A DNA stretch of 64,000 nt from CAZPXZ01 sp965221505 (GCA_965221505.1 CBDCSI010000001.1:992001-1056000); one strand, 5' to 3'. Numbered from the stretch's first letter, positions 8,144 through 16,756 are shown. Program-made: numbers and translations. Notes: a model not told the origin generated them from the letters alone.

Positions 8144-9763
8144 TCAACTGAGGGAGTTCGCGATCCGCTGCGCCAGCGTATCTCCGGCGGGCGTTCGGCG
8201 GTAGCGCTGTCTCTTGCTCGTTGGCTTGTCCGGCAATGTCATCTCGATGAGGCCTGCACGCAGTGCGGGCATCAAATACGCGGAATAGAAGTGCTTCCTG
8301 TCGTCGAGCATCAGCGCGTTCTGCAAATCTGCACGGCTCGTATCGCGCAATAGCGTCGCTACCAATCGCTCGACTTGTTCAGTGACTTGGGGGGTGTCAT
8401 GGGGGGTGTCATGGGGAGTGTCATGGGGGGTGTCATGGGGGGTCTGGCTCTCGCTCGATTCGTTCCTCGACCGGCGACCTCCGTCGCGCCGACCCGCGTC
8501 TTGCAAGAATGCTCCATGGACCGGGAGGCGAACGAGAAACCAGGTGCGAAGGTCGTCAGTCTCGAACCGGGGCGGCGGCGAACCGTTCTGGAGCATCGCT
8601 CGCAAGATCTTCGGCACCCCGGTCGAATGGCCTTCCGCCAGGCCCAGCTCCTTCAGGAATTCGCCGATTCGCCGGTTCCGATATCGGCGGCTTACCGCCA
8701 CGCCTCGCTGTAGCTCTTCCATCCGGACGGATCGGTCAGCGCCCGGGAAGCTCAAGATCGCCACTTCGTCCCGTGTGATCCGTACCTCCACCGGTTCGCG
8801 CTCCTCGTACGAGCGGTGGTAGATCGCGTTGCCGAGCGCCTCTTCGACCGCAGCCGCAGGAAAGTTCCAGAACCGATCAGCTTCGGGTCTGCGCGGGTGC
8901 TTGACCACGGCCTCGTTCAGATACGTGTGCTCGATGAAACGCATCGCATCGCGCAAGATGGACGCCAGAGGTCCCTGAAACACCCTTTCCTTGAAGTAGT
9001 CGCCGGCGGGCCCATCGGGGAACCAGACGACGTCGATCTGGGTGGCGGGAAAGAACTCGTGCGGGAGATCGTTGAAGAACAGAAGACCGACGTTCTTGGG
9101 TAGCGTCGCTTCCTGGGGACCGCCGACAACGTTCATGCGTCGTCCCAGCGCTTCGATCGGCAGGTCGGTTACGTCTCGAAGCAGATCGCTCCCGACATCC
9201 TGCAAGTGTTGCTGGATCAATCGGACGGAAATGTAATCCAGCGAGGCGTTGCGGTTGCAGCGGTCGTCGAACGGTACGGTTGCGGCCAATCCGAGCAACT
9301 CGCGCTCGTCTTCGCCCCTCGCCCGAACCGTACTGCGGTGCCGACGGATATAGTAGGCCCAGTCCTCGCGGCGCTCGGAAAGGCTCACCCGCACCCGATA
9401 TGGGCGCGTTTCGCCGCCGGGAGCGTACAACACGAGGACTGTCCTGCCCTGAACCTCGTGGACGGCCGCGAGCGGGTGGTACGCAGGACGAATCGCAGTA
9501 TTGCCGAGGTTGAGCAATTCCTTCCGAAAACCGTCAATTGCGCCTGGATTCAGTCCCTTCGGTGGCAGTACAGGGCGTCCGTTCCGCTCCTCCACGCCCA
9601 GCACTACGTAACCGCCGCCGAGATTGTGGAAGTCGTTGGCAAACGCCCCAAGGGTGTGCAGAACGCTCTGAGGGTTCCACCCTGCCTTGTACTCGACCCG
9701 CTCACCCTCGATCGTTCGTTGTCGCAGGAGACTGTCGATGCCGATCGGTAGCGCGAGGGTCAT
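8144..9763 (-). CDS. AlbA_2/Schlafen-type ATP-binding transcriptional regulator
   Basis: The 539-residue protein has an N-terminal AlbA_2 (Schlafen-like, DUF4062/COG2865 group) domain at about 12-135, including GERVEYKAGWN and the G-rich LGGGYVVLGVEE. A HATPase_c_4-type domain follows at about 300-420 (AVEEALGNAIYHRSYEEREPVEVRI). The C-terminus is a winged-helix-like domain. Between them lies a low-complexity linker with tandem HDTP repeats (8388-8443). Such proteins are usually orphan regulators or linked to mobile and defence islands; the target here is unknown. It is the first gene of the accessory block and faces away from lpxB. A truncated relative lies at 10410-10664. Confidence 0.8.
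   Translation of the reverse strand: MTLALPIGIDSLLRQRTIEGERVEYKAGWNPQSVLHTLGAFANDFHNLGGGYVVLGVEERNGRPVLPPKGLNPGAIDGFRKELLNLGNTAIRPAYHPLAAVHEVQGRTVLVLYAPGGETRPYRVRVSLSERREDWAYYIRRHRSTVRARGEDERELLGLAATVPFDDRCNRNASLDYISVRLIQQHLQDVGSDLLRDVTDLPIEALGRRMNVVGGPQEATLPKNVGLLFFNDLPHEFFPATQIDVVWFPDGPAGDYFKERVFQGPLASILRDAMRFIEHTYLNEAVVKHPRRPEADRFWNFPAAAVEEALGNAIYHRSYEEREPVEVRITRDEVAILSFPGADRSVRMEELQRGVAVSRRYRNRRIGEFLKELGLAEGHSTGVPKILRAMLQNGSPPPRFETDDLRTWFLVRLPVHGAFLQDAGRRDGGRRSRNESSESQTPHDTPHDTPHDTPHDTPQVTEQVERLVATLLRDTSRADLQNALMLDDRKHFYSAYLMPALRAGLIEMTLPDKPTSKRQRYRRTPAGDTLAQRIANSLS
8388..8443. repeat. 12-bp tandem repeat coding for HDTP units
   Basis: About four and a half copies of a 12-bp unit (GGGGGGTGTCAT on the plus strand, one copy with A for G) inside the AlbA_2 gene. 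On the minus strand it encodes D-T-P-H repeats that link the ATPase part to the C-terminal winged helix. The whole-codon unit length keeps the frame, so copy number could vary by slippage without inactivating the gene. Confidence 0.85.
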
Positions 9764-9968
9764 TGCGGAGTCCTGTATCGCGCCCGTCGCGGGCGCACCG
9801 TCGTGATTTCGTGAGCGCGCTCAGCCTAACATGGTTGGTCTTGGTTGAATTGCAGGGACCAGCGATGAACAACTACTGGCACTGCCGGCCCGGTAGCTCG
9901 GACACAGACGGGGACGCTGGAGCGTAGAAAACCGAAACCGCCGCCGCAGGGATGCCAACTGCGTCGGG
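9764..9968. other. Intergenic sequence, no gene seen
   Basis: No supportable coding sequence between the start of the AlbA_2 gene and the insertion-sequence remnant at 9969. Open frames here match nothing recognisable. It begins the roughly 1-kb degenerate stretch that runs to 10808. Confidence 0.5.
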
Positions 9969-10139
9969 GACGACTGCATGATGCGGACCGGAACGGGACC
10001 CGACAACTGCGCAGCCTTCGACAATCTCGCTCTCGCCGTCATCCTCACCAGCTGCTACTCGTCCGCCCCGGCTGCCTTCGGTCACTTCCGGTTCGATCGC
10101 GACGACGCGATCGAGACAGTCCGTTCGCGACACGCTTGA
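9969..10139 (+). pseudogene. C-terminal remnant of an ISAs1-like transposase
   Basis: An open stretch starting DDCMMRTGTGPDN and ending in a stop at 10137 resembles the C-terminal tail of ISAs1-family DDE transposases (pattern: acidic pair, R-T-G-x-(G/A)-P-x-N, then N-L-A-x-x-x-I-L, then a short A-x-x-x-H-x-R-x-D segment). No intact upstream part with the catalytic residues is visible, so it is at most a decayed fragment. I recognised it from this pattern alone. Confidence 0.4.
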
Positions 10140-10409
10140 CACGCCTGAACCGGATTCCGGGATCCCGAGCCCGGCCAATGCCAGGCCGGCGTGACTCCGT
10201 GCGCCGACCTTACGTACCTCGCCGAAACGCACCAGGGATCCCGGCAAGTCTCTCCCGGACCTACCCCGCGGCACACCCTACGCAACGTCGGAGCGCGTCG
10301 AACGCGCCCGCACGGAAGCCTCGTCGAGCCGAAGGCGACCCGTCAGCGGCGCGAACCGTCTCCGCTCCGGGAAGCATTCGGCCTGCATGAGGGGTATGGC
10401 TCTAACGGG
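10140..10409. other. Degenerate intergenic sequence
   Basis: Nothing supportable is seen. The stretch links an insertion-sequence remnant to a truncated AlbA_2-type gene and is probably decayed mobile-element or gene sequence. Confidence 0.4.
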
Positions 10410-10664
10410 CTCGTTCCCTGCCCGGCGATTGCCGCTGTGCCCACCTGCCTCCCGTAAGATGTCTCCTTGAACTGGGATGCGGACAGGGAAACAGGCTCGG
10501 TCCTCGTCGGTCTCGAATCGGGGCCGTGGCGAGCGGTTCCGGCGCATCGTTCGCAGGATCGTCGGCACCCTGTCTGAGCGGATCCTCACCAGCCCCGCAT
10601 CCTTCAGGATTTCGCCCGTTCGCCGGTTCCGATATCGGCGTCTTGCCGCCACCCCTTGCTGCAG
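10410..10664 (-). pseudogene. Truncated copy of the AlbA_2/HATPase regulator
   Basis: About 85 codons on the minus strand align with the middle of the intact regulator at 8144-9763: LQQGVAARRRYRNRRTGEIL against LQRGVAVSRRYRNRRIGEFL, then PTILRTM against PKILRAM, and SPRPRFETDEDRACFPVRIPV against SPPPRFETDDLRTWFLVRLPV. The DNA is also similar (for example a near-identical 19-base run at 8670 and 10622). The AlbA_2 domain, most of the ATPase domain, the HDTP linker and the C-terminal domain are missing. It is a gene remnant rather than a functional short gene. Confidence 0.8.
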
Positions 10665-10788
10665 GGAACTGTTCGTCGTCTTGCGCAGGGAATTGGTTGC
10701 GGCCGACTGCTGAGCTGTTCGACGCCATGGCGCCCGCCGGGTCGTCGAGACACGGTGCTCTCGTCCGGACGGTTGATTCTGGATGAAC

Positions 10789-10801
10789 ACAATGATATTG
10801 T
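10789..10801. promoter_or_regulatory. Candidate operator upstream of the DUF6932/XRE pair
   Basis: ACAAT-GAT-ATTGT is a perfect 5-bp inverted repeat with a 3-bp spacer, ending 7 bases before the ATG at 10809. It is followed by the palindrome GTATAC (10803-10808). The AT-rich patch stands out in GC-rich DNA. Autoregulation by the XRE protein encoded downstream is plausible but unproven. Confidence 0.35.
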
Positions 10802-10808
10802 TGTATAC

Positions 10809-11246
10809 ATGCTGCCGACGCTCGACCCCACAACCGGTTATCTCCCGCGCGGTATTCACCATGCCGATTGGAGCGAAATCGCCGGTCGGTTCGGCGGGAA
10901 CCGCCATCGTCAGCGGCTGATTGACGGGTTGCTTGCGGCGTGCCGCAATCTCGCCGGTGCCGGATGCAAGCGGTTGCTGTTGGATGGTAGTTTCGTTTCG
11001 GCCAAGGTCCATCCGGGAGACTATGACGCAGCGTGGGAATCGGAGGGCATCGACCTGAATCGCCTGGATCCGGCGCTGCTCGATATGCGGTTTCCACGAG
11101 AGGCGATGAAGGCCAAGTATCGTGGGGATCTGTTTCCCGCGTCTGCATTTGCCGCGCCGGGCGTACTCTTCCGGGACTTCTTCAGGACCGATCGCAACGG
11201 AGTCGAAAAGGGTATCGTGCTCGTCGACTTGGGGAGTTTGCCATGA
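10809..11246 (+). CDS. DUF6932 family protein, nucleotidyltransferase-like
   Basis: The 145-residue protein matches the DUF6932 pattern: MLPTLDPTTGYLPRGIH at the start, then a helix, then LLLDGSFVSAKVHPGDYD at about 57-73. That last motif (G-S, then D-x-D about ten residues later) is the layout of minimal nucleotidyltransferases, so an NMP-transfer activity is possible. I infer this from the motif. No good Shine-Dalgarno sequence precedes the ATG; the AT-rich patch at 10789-10808 abuts it. Its stop overlaps the ATG of the XRE gene (ATGA). Overlapping pairs of this kind behave like toxin-antitoxin modules. Confidence 0.65.
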   Translation: MLPTLDPTTGYLPRGIHHADWSEIAGRFGGNRHRQRLIDGLLAACRNLAGAGCKRLLLDGSFVSAKVHPGDYDAAWESEGIDLNRLDPALLDMRFPREAMKAKYRGDLFPASAFAAPGVLFRDFFRTDRNGVEKGIVLVDLGSLP

Positions 11247-11734
11247 TCACCAACGAGCGGCAGTACCGGGTTACGCGAAAGAGGGCGCAAGAATTCGCCC
11301 GGGCGATCGAGGCGTTCGACGCAGGAGAGTACTCGGGCAGAGACGTGCATCCGAGGTTGGTGCAGGCGGAGCGGGAGGCCATGGAGAGCCAACTCGCCGA
11401 CCTGCGGGAAGAGCTGGGAGCGTATGAGCAGCTGAAATCGGCCGGCACGACCGTGATCTCCCATGCCTCACTCGAGGAACTCGCCGACGGCCTTATCATG
11501 GCCCGGATCGCGGGGGGGCTCAGCCAGCGGGCGCTGGCTCATCGGCTCGATCTAAAGGAACAGCAGGTTCAACGCTACGAAGCGGAGCGTTACGCATCCG
11601 CCAGCTTCCGGCGACTGTGTCAGGTAGCGAACGCCCTGAAGGTTCGGATCGAACACAAGATCATGCTCTCGGACTCGCCGGAGCGGCTCTCGCGGGCGGG
11701 TCGAACGGTGCGCAGCCGAGGTGCCGGCAACTGA
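11243..11734 (+). CDS. XRE-family helix-turn-helix protein, candidate antitoxin
   Basis: 163 residues. An N-terminal helical region (about 1-75) is followed by an HTH of the XRE/lambda type at about 85-140 (DGLIMARIAGGLSQRALAHRL, then QQVQRYEAERYASASFRRL). The start overlaps the DUF6932 stop by four bases, with GGGGAG twelve bases upstream. A DNA-binding protein immediately behind a putative nucleotidyltransferase suggests a regulator or antitoxin that binds its own promoter. The length and N-terminal extension match partners of DUF6932. Confidence 0.7.
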   Translation: MITNERQYRVTRKRAQEFARAIEAFDAGEYSGRDVHPRLVQAEREAMESQLADLREELGAYEQLKSAGTTVISHASLEELADGLIMARIAGGLSQRALAHRLDLKEQQVQRYEAERYASASFRRLCQVANALKVRIEHKIMLSDSPERLSRAGRTVRSRGAGN

Positions 11735-12100
11735 CGCGGACCTCAAGGCGGTGGCCACATAGGGGTGTGTTCGCTGTTGGGGTACGTCTAATTCGGTTCC
11801 GCTCGGCACTGGCTTCCATAGCGCCTCCGCACGGGAACCGATCAGCTTCTCCGGACCTTCGCGGAACCGGCGGCCGACTGGCGTATTCGGGGTACGACCT
11901 ACCGCGTTCGCGAGGGATGGGCAGGGCCACGGTGCGCGCGTCGAGCCGGATCGGATGCGAGCCGGAAACGGGCGTCCGGCGTGCACGGGCCGGTCGCGGA
12001 GACGGATCGACGCGAACCTATGGACTCTCTGCTTGACTCGATCCCCGATGCGTGGGAGTTTCGACCGCAATTCTCGCACTTCCAGATCGAGGGAACACCG
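11735..12100. other. Intergenic region before dppA, no gene seen
   Basis: No convincing coding sequence in 366 bases. A TTGACT hexamer at 12033-12038 is a possible -35 element for the dpp operon, but no matching -10 is clear. The transition from the accessory block to the dpp operon lies here. Confidence 0.4.
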
Positions 12101-13696
12101 ATGCGACACAGAACGATTTTGGCGGCGGCTGGCCTCTTTGCGGGCCTCGGTGCCGTCGCCGCAAGCGGCCAGACGCTGGTCTATTGCTCCGAGGGTTCGC
12201 CCGAAGGATTCGATCCGGCCCTCCACACGGCCGGAACCACCTTCGACGCCTCCAGCCAGGCGGTCTACGACCGCCTCATGGACTTCGAAACCGGCACCAC
12301 GAACGTCATTCCAGGTCTGGCCGAGAGCTGGACCGCGTCCGAGGACGGCCTCGAATACACCTTTCGCCTGCGCAAGGGCGTCAGTTTTCACTCCAACGAC
12401 TCGTTCACTCCCAGCCGCGAATTCAACGCCGACGACGTGATCTTCACCTTCGAGCGCCAGCGCCTGGAGGATCATCCCTACCACACGGTATCCGGGGGAA
12501 CCTGGAAATACTTCGACGGAATGGGGATGCCCGCCCTGGTGGCCGCAGTCGAACGGTTGGACGACCATACCGTCCGGTTCGTGCTGAACCGTCCCGAAGC
12601 GCCCTTCGTATCCAATATGGCCATGGACTTCGCGTCGATCCTGTCGGCCGAATACGCAGACGCCATGCTGGCTGCGGGAACGCCGGAGATGCTGAACCAG
12701 GCGCCCATCGGAACCGGGGCGTTCGAGTTCGTGGCGTATCAGAAGGATGCGGTCATCCGCTACCGGGCCAACGAGAGCTACTGGCGGGAAGGCCAGCCGA
12801 AGGTGGATAACCTCGTCTTCGCCATCACGCCGGACGCGTCGGTGCGCTACCAGAAGCTCAGGGCGGGCGAGTGCCATATCATGCCCTATCCCAACCCTGC
12901 GGATATCCAGGCGATGAAAGACGACCCCGGGCTCGTCGTCCTCGAACAGGAAGGCCTGAACGTCGGGTATCTCGCCTACAACACGACCGTACCGCCCTAC
13001 GACAACCCGAGGGTCCGCCGGGCGCTGAACATGGCGATCGACAAGCAGGCCATCATCGACGTCGTGTTCCAGGGGTCCGGCCAGATCGCCAAGAACCCGA
13101 TTCCGCCGACCATCTGGTCGTATAACGACGAGATCGTCGACGATCCCTACGATCCCGACGAAGCGATGCGCATTCTCGAGGAGGAGGGCGTCGCCGGTCT
13201 CCGCATGAAGATCTGGGCGATGCCGGTGCAGCGCCCGTACAACCCCAACGCGCGGCGCATGGCGGAGCTGATGCAGGCGGACTTCGCGAAAGTCGGCGTG
13301 GAGGTCGAGATCGTGACCTACGAGTGGGGCGAGTATCTCAGCCGTTCCCGTCCGCTCGACCGCGACGGAGCGATCCTGCTCGGCTGGACCGGCGACAACG
13401 GAGATCCGGACAACTTCCTGGCGGTTCTTCTCGGCTGCGACGGGCGGGAGAACTCGAACCGCGCGCAGTGGTGCCACCAGCCCTTCGAGGATCTGATCCA
13501 GCAAGCCAAGGTCATTACCGACCAGGCGGAGCGCACCCGCCTTTACGAGCAGGCGCAGGTGATCTTCAAGGATCAGGCGCCCTGGGCGACCATCGCGCAC
13601 TCCATGGTCTACAAGCCCGTTCGGCCGGAGGTGGAGGGCTTCCGGGTTCATCCCTTGGGCGGTCACATCTTTCGGGCCGTCAGCCTGAAACCGTAA
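12101..13696 (+). CDS. dppA: Dipeptide ABC transporter substrate-binding protein DppA
   Basis: Periplasmic peptide-binding protein that delivers dipeptides to DppBCDF. The 531-residue protein (start chosen after GAGGGA at 12089) has a signal peptide ending near VAASGQ and then matches DppA closely: LVYCSEGSPEGFDPALHTAG, VIPGLAESW, SGGTWKYFDGMGMP, MPYPNPADIQAM, LWAMPVQRPYNPNARRMAE-like and WGEYLSR, GWTGDNGDPDNFLA. These are signatures of DppA rather than generic SBP_bac_5 proteins. A strong hairpin follows at 13702-13730, before the downstream genes. Confidence 0.93.
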   Translation: MRHRTILAAAGLFAGLGAVAASGQTLVYCSEGSPEGFDPALHTAGTTFDASSQAVYDRLMDFETGTTNVIPGLAESWTASEDGLEYTFRLRKGVSFHSNDSFTPSREFNADDVIFTFERQRLEDHPYHTVSGGTWKYFDGMGMPALVAAVERLDDHTVRFVLNRPEAPFVSNMAMDFASILSAEYADAMLAAGTPEMLNQAPIGTGAFEFVAYQKDAVIRYRANESYWREGQPKVDNLVFAITPDASVRYQKLRAGECHIMPYPNPADIQAMKDDPGLVVLEQEGLNVGYLAYNTTVPPYDNPRVRRALNMAIDKQAIIDVVFQGSGQIAKNPIPPTIWSYNDEIVDDPYDPDEAMRILEEEGVAGLRMKIWAMPVQRPYNPNARRMAELMQADFAKVGVEVEIVTYEWGEYLSRSRPLDRDGAILLGWTGDNGDPDNFLAVLLGCDGRENSNRAQWCHQPFEDLIQQAKVITDQAERTRLYEQAQVIFKDQAPWATIAHSMVYKPVRPEVEGFRVHPLGGHIFRAVSLKP

Positions 13697-13701
13697 GAAG
13701 G

Positions 13702-13730
13702 GCGGGGGCGTCCGCAGCGGCCGCCCCCGC
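13702..13730 (+). terminator. GC-rich hairpin after dppA
   Basis: GCGGGGGCG at 13702-13710 pairs perfectly with CGCCCCCGC at 13722-13730 around an 11-base loop. There is no T-run, so it may be a partial terminator or an mRNA-stabilising hairpin. Such hairpins are common behind binding-protein genes that need more expression than the permease genes. Confidence 0.5.
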
Positions 13731-13746
13731 ACCGCCCGGCGCCGGA

Positions 13747-14838
13747 ATGGACCGCTCCGACGAATACCGTCAGGTTGCCCGAAGGCTGGGCGTCGACGCC
13801 GTAGCGCTGGTTCCGGGGCCTAATTTCACCCGGCTTGCGGGCCGGGAATTCTCCTCGCACGAACGTCCGTTCGTCGTGGTGATCCCCGCCGAAGGCCCGC
13901 CGGCCGCGATCGTGCCCAATCTCGAATTGCGGAGCTTCGATCGGGTCGGATTCGAGGGCGACGTCTTCGACTGGCGCGACCGTGACGGGCATGACGCCGC
14001 ATTCCGGGCGCTGGCGGGACGACTTGCGCTCGGCTCGCTCGCCGTCGAAGGGCAGGTGATGCGCGTGTTCGTTTATCACGCGTTCCTCCGGGCCTGGCCC
14101 CGCTTGACGATCCTGGACGGCGAGGAGGCCATCTCCGGCTTGCGCATTCGCAAGACCGACGCGGAGATCGCCGAACTGGAGGAAGCGGTTCGCGTCTCCG
14201 AAGCGGCGTTGTCGGAATTGCTCGGGGACGTCCGCTGCGGCCAGAGCGAAACGCAGATCGAAGGGCGGCTCCTGGAGGCGCTCTTCCGCAACGGGGCGGA
14301 AGGCGTCGCGTTCTCTCCCATCGTCGCCGCCGGCGCCAATTCGGCGCTTCCCCATGCACGCGCGCGACGGGACTACGAGGCGCAACCAGGCGACGCGCTC
14401 CTCCTGGATTTCGGTGCCCGTTGCGGCGGCTTCTCGGCCGATCTCACGCGGACCGTCTTCCTTCGCCATGCGAGCGACGAAGCGCATGCGGTCTACGACA
14501 CGGTCCTTCGGGCCAACCGGCGAGGCCGCGAAGTCGCCGGTCCGGGGACGACCTGCCATGCGGTGGACGACGCCGTCACCGGCGTTCTCGAAGCCTCGCC
14601 CTATGCCGACCGGATTCGCACCCGGACGGGGCACGGAATCGGTCGGGAGGTGCACGAGGCGCCCTATATCGTTCGCGGTAACCCTAATCGGCTCGAGCCC
14701 GGAGCGGTCTTCACCGTCGAACCCGGCCTGTACCGGATCGGCGGCTTCGGCGTTCGCATCGAGGACGACGTCCTGGTCACCCGGACCGGAAGCCGGTCGC
14801 TGTCGACCTTCCCGCGGGAGTTGACGGTCGTGGGATGA
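13747..14838 (+). CDS. M24 family metallopeptidase (Xaa-Pro peptidase-like)
   Basis: 363 residues with a creatinase-like N-terminal domain (1-135) and a pita-bread M24 domain. The metal ligands are visible in order: LLLDFGARCGGFSADLTRT (two Asp), GHGIGREVHEAP (His), TVEPGLYR (Glu) and GVRIEDDVLVT (Glu). The family removes or splits Xaa-Pro residues. Its place between dppA and dppB suggests it degrades proline-containing di- or oligopeptides brought in by this transporter. The stop overlaps the dppB start (ATGA). Confidence 0.85.
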   Translation: MDRSDEYRQVARRLGVDAVALVPGPNFTRLAGREFSSHERPFVVVIPAEGPPAAIVPNLELRSFDRVGFEGDVFDWRDRDGHDAAFRALAGRLALGSLAVEGQVMRVFVYHAFLRAWPRLTILDGEEAISGLRIRKTDAEIAELEEAVRVSEAALSELLGDVRCGQSETQIEGRLLEALFRNGAEGVAFSPIVAAGANSALPHARARRDYEAQPGDALLLDFGARCGGFSADLTRTVFLRHASDEAHAVYDTVLRANRRGREVAGPGTTCHAVDDAVTGVLEASPYADRIRTRTGHGIGREVHEAPYIVRGNPNRLEPGAVFTVEPGLYRIGGFGVRIEDDVLVTRTGSRSLSTFPRELTVVG

Positions 14839-15845
14839 TGCCGGGCTTCTTTCTCTCCCGGCTCCTGACCTTCGTGCCGACGTTTCTGGGCGCGACGCTG
14901 GTTTCCTTCGCATTCATCCGCGTGTTGCCCGGCGATCCGATCATCGTCATGGCCGGCGAGCGCGGCCTCTCCGACGAGCGCTACGCGGAGCTGGCTCGGG
15001 AATTCGGCTTCGATCGACCGCTTGTCGCGCAATTCTGGACGTATCTCTCGGGCGTGCTGCAGGGGGATCTCGGCGTGAGTTTCGTGACCAGACGCCCCGT
15101 GTGGGACGAGTTCTTCTCGCTGTTCCCGGCGACGCTGGAGCTGTCGGTCTGCGCAATCCTGCTCGCCGTCGTCCTGGGCATTCCCGCCGGCGTGATTGCG
15201 GCCGTCCACCGAGGACGTCTGCTCGACCGGCTCCTCATGTCCTCGGCGCTCGTCGGCTACTCGATGCCGATCTTCTGGTGGGCGCTGCTCCTGATCATCG
15301 TGTTCTCGGGCAACCTCGCCCTGACGCCGGTCTCCGGCCGGATCGATCTTCTCTACTTCTTCGACGACGTCACCGGCTTCATGCTGATCGACGCGTGGCT
15401 GTCCGGGCAGGAGGGCGCGGTCCGTTCCGCCGCGCGCCATCTCGTGCTGCCCTCCGTCGTGCTCGCGACCGTCCCGCTGGCGGTGATCGCCCGCCAGACG
15501 CGCTCCGCGATGCTGGAGGTGCTCAGCGAGGACTACATCCGCACGGCGCGCGCGAAGGGATTGCGTCCGACGCGGGTCAATGCGGTGCATGCCTTGCGCA
15601 ATGCGCTCATCCCCGTGGTCACCGTCATCGGACTGTCGGTCGGGTCGTTGCTCGCCGGCGCGATCCTCACCGAGACCATTTTCTCCTGGCCGGGGATCGG
15701 CAAATGGATGGTGGACTCCATCTTCCGCCGGGACTACCCGGTGGTGCAGGGAGGGCTGTTGCTGATCGCGGTCATGGTCATGCTGGTCAACCTGTTCGTG
15801 GACATGCTCTACGGGTTGATCAACCCGCGCATCCGGAAGGGGTAA
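14835..15845 (+). CDS. dppB: Dipeptide ABC transporter permease DppB
   Basis: Inner-membrane channel subunit of the peptide importer. 336 residues, six predicted membrane helices, starting FFLSRLLTFVPTFLGATLVSF, with the DppB-type stretch RVLPGDPIIVMAGERG. The cytoplasmic EAA loop lies around EDYIRTARAKGLRPTRVNAVHALRNALIP, and FSWPGIGKWMVDSI follows near the end. It overlaps the peptidase gene by four bases and dppC follows after four. Confidence 0.93.
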   Translation: MMPGFFLSRLLTFVPTFLGATLVSFAFIRVLPGDPIIVMAGERGLSDERYAELAREFGFDRPLVAQFWTYLSGVLQGDLGVSFVTRRPVWDEFFSLFPATLELSVCAILLAVVLGIPAGVIAAVHRGRLLDRLLMSSALVGYSMPIFWWALLLIIVFSGNLALTPVSGRIDLLYFFDDVTGFMLIDAWLSGQEGAVRSAARHLVLPSVVLATVPLAVIARQTRSAMLEVLSEDYIRTARAKGLRPTRVNAVHALRNALIPVVTVIGLSVGSLLAGAILTETIFSWPGIGKWMVDSIFRRDYPVVQGGLLLIAVMVMLVNLFVDMLYGLINPRIRKG

Positions 15846-15849
15846 GCGG

Positions 15850-16752
15850 GTGGCGTCCGTCGATGCCGCACCGCCGCCGTCCGCGGTCGAGCGGGGACGT
15901 CTGGGAGAGTTCTGGCTCTATTTCCGGGAGAATCGCGGCGCGGTGCTCGGACTGTACGTGTTCGCCGCTTTCGTCCTGGTCGCGCTCCTGGCCGACGTAC
16001 TGGCGCCCTACGGGCCGACGGAACAATTCCGAGCGCATACCCTGACGCCGCCCGCGTGGATCGAGGGCGGCAATCCCGACTTCCTTCTCGGGACCGATCC
16101 GCTGGGCCGCGACATGCTCTCGAGGCTCCTCCACGGCGCCCGCTACTCCTTCCTGGTCGGCGTGGTGGTCGTTCTGGTCTCGGCGTCGGGAGGCATCCTG
16201 ATCGGTCTCGTGTCCGGGTTCTCTCCGCGCTGGGTCGACACCGCGATCATGCGCGTCATGGACGTAATTCTCGCCTTTCCGTCCCTGCTTCTCGCTCTGG
16301 TTCTGGTCGCGATTCTCGGACCCTCGCTGCTGAACGCCATGATCGCCATCGCGCTGGTGTTGCAGCCGCACTACGTCCGCCTCACCCGGGCTTCGGTGCT
16401 CAACGAGCGAACGAAGGACTACGTCGTCTCGGCCCGAGTCGCCGGCGCCGGGACCCTCCGGCTGATGTTCTCCACCGTGCTGCCGAACTGTCTCGCTCCG
16501 ATCCTCGTGCAGGCGGCGCTCAGCTTTTCGACCGCGATTCTCGACGCCGCGGCGCTCGGTTTTCTCGGCATGGGCGCCCAGCCGCCGACGCCGGAATGGG
16601 GCACCATGCTCGCCGAGGCGCGCGAGTTCATACTCCGCGCCTGGTGGGTGGTCACGTTTCCCGGTCTCGCCATCCTGGTCACCGTGCTGGCGATCAACTT
16701 GATGGGCGACGGCTTGCGCGACGCCCTCGACCCCAGGCTGAAGCGAAGCTGA
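15850..16752 (+). CDS. dppC: Dipeptide ABC transporter permease DppC
   Basis: Second permease subunit, 300 residues, GTG start at 15850. Family features: FRENRGAVLGLYVFAAFVLVAL at the first helix, FLLGTDPLGRDMLSRLLHGARYS, the EAA loop at VVSARVAGAGTLRLMFSTVLPNCLAPI, and LGFLGMGAQPPTPEWGTMLAE near the C-terminus. It pairs with DppB in the membrane. Confidence 0.93.
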   Translation: MASVDAAPPPSAVERGRLGEFWLYFRENRGAVLGLYVFAAFVLVALLADVLAPYGPTEQFRAHTLTPPAWIEGGNPDFLLGTDPLGRDMLSRLLHGARYSFLVGVVVVLVSASGGILIGLVSGFSPRWVDTAIMRVMDVILAFPSLLLALVLVAILGPSLLNAMIAIALVLQPHYVRLTRASVLNERTKDYVVSARVAGAGTLRLMFSTVLPNCLAPILVQAALSFSTAILDAAALGFLGMGAQPPTPEWGTMLAEAREFILRAWWVVTFPGLAILVTVLAINLMGDGLRDALDPRLKRS

Positions 16753-16756
16753 GACC

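Noticed and set aside
8388..8443. Short tandem repeat as a CRISPR-like array
   Set aside because: The units are contiguous 12-bp repeats without spacers and lie inside a coding frame as HDTP repeats.
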